Below are positions 6,628 to 8,138 of a DNA stretch of 8,138 nt, piece by piece. Every line of letters begins with the position of its first letter. The first letter of the stretch is position 1. The notes beneath the pieces were generated by a model. That model saw nothing but the letters and a program-made list of their open reading frames with translations. It was not told where the DNA came from and did not search any database. Origin of the DNA: Acidimicrobiia bacterium (GTDB lineage Bacteria > Actinomycetota > Acidimicrobiia > Acidimicrobiales > Acidimicrobilacustridaceae); assembly GCA_018882825.1 (NCBI GenBank), contig VERC01000101.1, forward strand, positions 1-8,138, read 5' to 3'. A program made the translations under genes and the position numbers.

Positions 6628-6633
6628 TGTCCC

Positions 6634-7449
6634 ATGGACTTCCCCAATCGTCCGCCCGATGGCGACTGGTGCGGCACCCAGTTCCTGCGCCTCGTGCGTC
6701 GGGGTTCGATCGCCGTGCTCACCGTCGATCGTCCCCACCGCCGCAACGCCATGACCCCGGCGATGTACTTCGGGGTGCGCCACGCCGTCGACCTCGTGAA
6801 CCGCTCGGACGACCTGGCCGCGCTGGTGCTCACCGGCACCGGCGACGTGTTCATCCCCGGCGGCGACCTGGGTGGCGACCAGGAGGATTCGTGGGCCGAT
6901 CTGGCCCGTCTCCTACACATGGACACCACGCCCTTCGATGCCATCCGCCACTCCCCCAAGCCGGTGGTGTCGGCGGTCAACGGCATCTGCCAGGGCGGCG
7001 GGTTGATCATCGCCATGCTCTCCGATGTGGCGGTGGCCTCGACGGCGGCGACGTTCCGCGCCCCCGAGATACTGCGGGGCATCGCCGACACCGGCTACGC
7101 GGCGATCCTGCCGGGACAGATCGGTATCCCACGCGCCCGCGACATGCTGCTCACCGGTCGCACCGTCGATGCAGCGACCGCCGAGTCGTGGGGGATGATC
7201 ACCCGCGTCGTCGCCGCCGGTACCGAACTCGACGAAGCGATCGACGTCGCCCGCCAGATCGCCCGGGGCGCGCCGAGCGCCCGGTCGACGGTGAAGCGCG
7301 AGATCAACCGGCAGTACGAGCTCTTCGACCGCATGTCGATGGACGAGTCGTTGTTCGGGCCCGAGGCGATCGAAGGATTCGAGGCGTTCAAGGAGCGTCG
7401 TAACCCCGCATGGGTCCCCGAGGACCTGCGCACCGACGGTCGACTCTGA
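6634..7449 (+). CDS. Enoyl-CoA hydratase/isomerase (crotonase) family protein
   Basis: The product has 271 residues, the normal crotonase length. The fold binds acyl-CoA and stabilises an enolate through two backbone NH groups: here G77 in FIPGGDL (73-79) and G122 in NGICQGGGL (116-124). APEILRG (143-149) supplies E145, equivalent to catalytic Glu164 of rat mitochondrial enoyl-CoA hydratase. The equivalent of Glu144 is Ile125, so a simple hydratase reaction is doubtful; a single acidic residue is the pattern of delta3-delta2-enoyl-CoA isomerases. The C-terminal EGFEAFKERRNPAW (247-260) is typical of the family. ATG 6634 is preferred to an upstream in-frame start at 6310 because the extension would read antisense through alkB and a TANNNT box sits six bases before 6634. 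The acyl-CoA dehydrogenase gene follows after 16 bp, so a role in beta-oxidation of an unidentified CoA thioester is likely. Confidence 0.92.
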   Translation: MDFPNRPPDGDWCGTQFLRLVRRGSIAVLTVDRPHRRNAMTPAMYFGVRHAVDLVNRSDDLAALVLTGTGDVFIPGGDLGGDQEDSWADLARLLHMDTTPFDAIRHSPKPVVSAVNGICQGGGLIIAMLSDVAVASTAATFRAPEILRGIADTGYAAILPGQIGIPRARDMLLTGRTVDAATAESWGMITRVVAAGTELDEAIDVARQIARGAPSARSTVKREINRQYELFDRMSMDESLFGPEAIEGFEAFKERRNPAWVPEDLRTDGRL

Positions 7450-7453
7450 CCGC

Positions 7454-7459
7454 AGGAGG
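7454..7459 (+). promoter_or_regulatory. Ribosome binding site for the acyl-CoA dehydrogenase gene
   Basis: A perfect AGGAGG lies six bases before ATG 7466. It favours that ATG over the adjacent in-frame GTG 7463, which would be only three bases away. As an internal operon gene it uses a Shine-Dalgarno site, unlike the first gene of the operon. Confidence 0.8.
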
Positions 7460-7465
7460 CCGGTG

Positions 7466-8138
7466 ATGCGCGCCGCACTCGGCGAGGACCAGATCGCACT
7501 GCAGGACCTGGCCCGCGCCGTGGCGCGCGACCTCGGCGCCCGCTCGATCGCCGAACTGCCGCCGGCGGTCGATGCCGATCGGGCGTGGACAGTGCTGGCC
7601 GAGAGTGGTCTCTTGGGCGTGCGTGCCGACGGAGGATCGGTCCTCGATCTGGAGGTGTGTGCCGAGGAGTTCGGGGCTGCGCTCAGTGCTGCGCCGTTCG
7701 TGGGCGCGTCACTGGCCGGCGAACTGCTGGGACCCACCGACCGCCGACCGGTGGCGTCACTCGATGGACGAGTGGCTGTCGATGCCCTGGGTGCCGATGG
7801 TGTGGTGCTCGTGCACGCCGGTCATGCCCATCTCCTCGATGCGACCGACCACGTGGTCACTGCCGATCGCAGCCGGGTCGCCATGCGTCCCGGTTCGGAT
7901 GACCTCGTGTCGATCCGTCGTACCGACGACGCGTCGTTCGATGCCATCGCCGGGGTGCTGTTCGGTGCCGATCTCGTCGGCGTCGGTACCGCCGCCGTGC
8001 TCGACGCCGTCGACCACGCCTGCGCCCGTCGACAGTTCGATGCGCCCATCGGTTCGTTCCAGGCCGTGCAGCACCTGCTGGCCGACGCCTGGGTCGACCT
8101 GTGTGCGGCGCGCCACGCGCTGCGGGCCGCGGCATGGC
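7466..8138 (+). CDS. Acyl-CoA dehydrogenase family protein, short type (3' end cut by window edge)
   Basis: This is a hand-translated open frame of 224 complete codons running off the right edge. Residues 1-90 form the N-terminal helical domain (AWTVLAESGLLGVRADGG, 40-57, then a segment with AEEFGAALSAAPFVG, 66-80). Residues 165-224 start the C-terminal helical domain with GADLVGVGTAAVLDAVDHA (167-185) and RRQFDAPIGSFQAVQH (188-203), the family's FAD/subunit contact motif. Such enzymes introduce an alpha-beta double bond into acyl-CoA using FAD. The middle beta domain (about 91-160) is short and lacks the usual TEP-x-AGSD flavin segment, as in the second subunits of actinobacterial heterotetrameric dehydrogenases of steroid side-chain catabolism; a full-length partner gene may lie downstream. 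The catalytic glutamate region lies beyond the window. It is 16 bp after the crotonase gene, in the same operon. Confidence 0.88.
   Translation, partial: MRAALGEDQIALQDLARAVARDLGARSIAELPPAVDADRAWTVLAESGLLGVRADGGSVLDLEVCAEEFGAALSAAPFVGASLAGELLGPTDRRPVASLDGRVAVDALGADGVVLVHAGHAHLLDATDHVVTADRSRVAMRPGSDDLVSIRRTDDASFDAIAGVLFGADLVGVGTAAVLDAVDHACARRQFDAPIGSFQAVQHLLADAWVDLCAARHALRAAAW

Noticed and set aside
6310..6633. Upstream extension of the crotonase frame
   Set aside because: It would read antisense through alkB, is Arg/Pro-rich, and contains no crotonase sequence. The family pattern begins after 6634.

Overview
The window is high-GC (roughly two thirds G+C) bacterial chromosomal DNA with GTG/ATG starts and strong third-position G/C preference. 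It is densely packed, with genes on both strands. Codon use, a crotonase plus short acyl-CoA dehydrogenase pair, and apparent leaderless promoters (TANNNT, six bases, then ATG) point to an actinomycete. An Acidimicrobiia-like lineage is my best guess, but this is inference from style and no marker gene is present. I see no tRNA, rRNA, CRISPR array, insertion sequence or phage gene.

Left part (1-2238). A minus-strand gene runs off the left edge and encodes the FAD-binding helical domain of the photolyase/cryptochrome family. Its start lies just before that domain, so the usual N-terminal photolyase domain is missing. Divergent from it across about 140 bp is a plus-strand pair: a polytopic DUF2157-like membrane protein (start GTG 533), then a 193-residue protein with one membrane helix at each end and a beta-rich external domain between them.

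Middle (2174-4916, minus strand). A complete 877-residue P2-type cation ATPase resembles the Na,K-ATPase branch at its membrane acidic residues. Its start overlaps the end of a 42-codon single-helix membrane peptide gene (4788-4916) that has its own strong ribosome binding site. This looks like a translationally coupled small subunit or regulator and is the most interesting item in the window. The 3' end of the ATPase gene overlaps the 3' end of the converging two-helix membrane gene by 65 bp.

Right part (5000-8138). A YihY/BrkB-family membrane protein (plus) converges, with a 3-bp gap, on an AlkB-type 2-oxoglutarate/Fe(II) dioxygenase (minus) that repairs alkylated nucleic acid. A 53-bp divergent promoter region separates alkB from a plus-strand operon of a crotonase-fold protein, likely isomerase-like because one hydratase glutamate is replaced, and a short acyl-CoA dehydrogenase cut by the right edge. 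These two probably act in beta-oxidation of a CoA thioester.

Functionally the window combines DNA-damage or light-related proteins (photolyase-like, AlkB), membrane and ion proteins (DUF2157, ATPase with small peptide, BrkB) and the start of an acyl-CoA catabolic operon. Three of the gene starts share the same leaderless promoter geometry.
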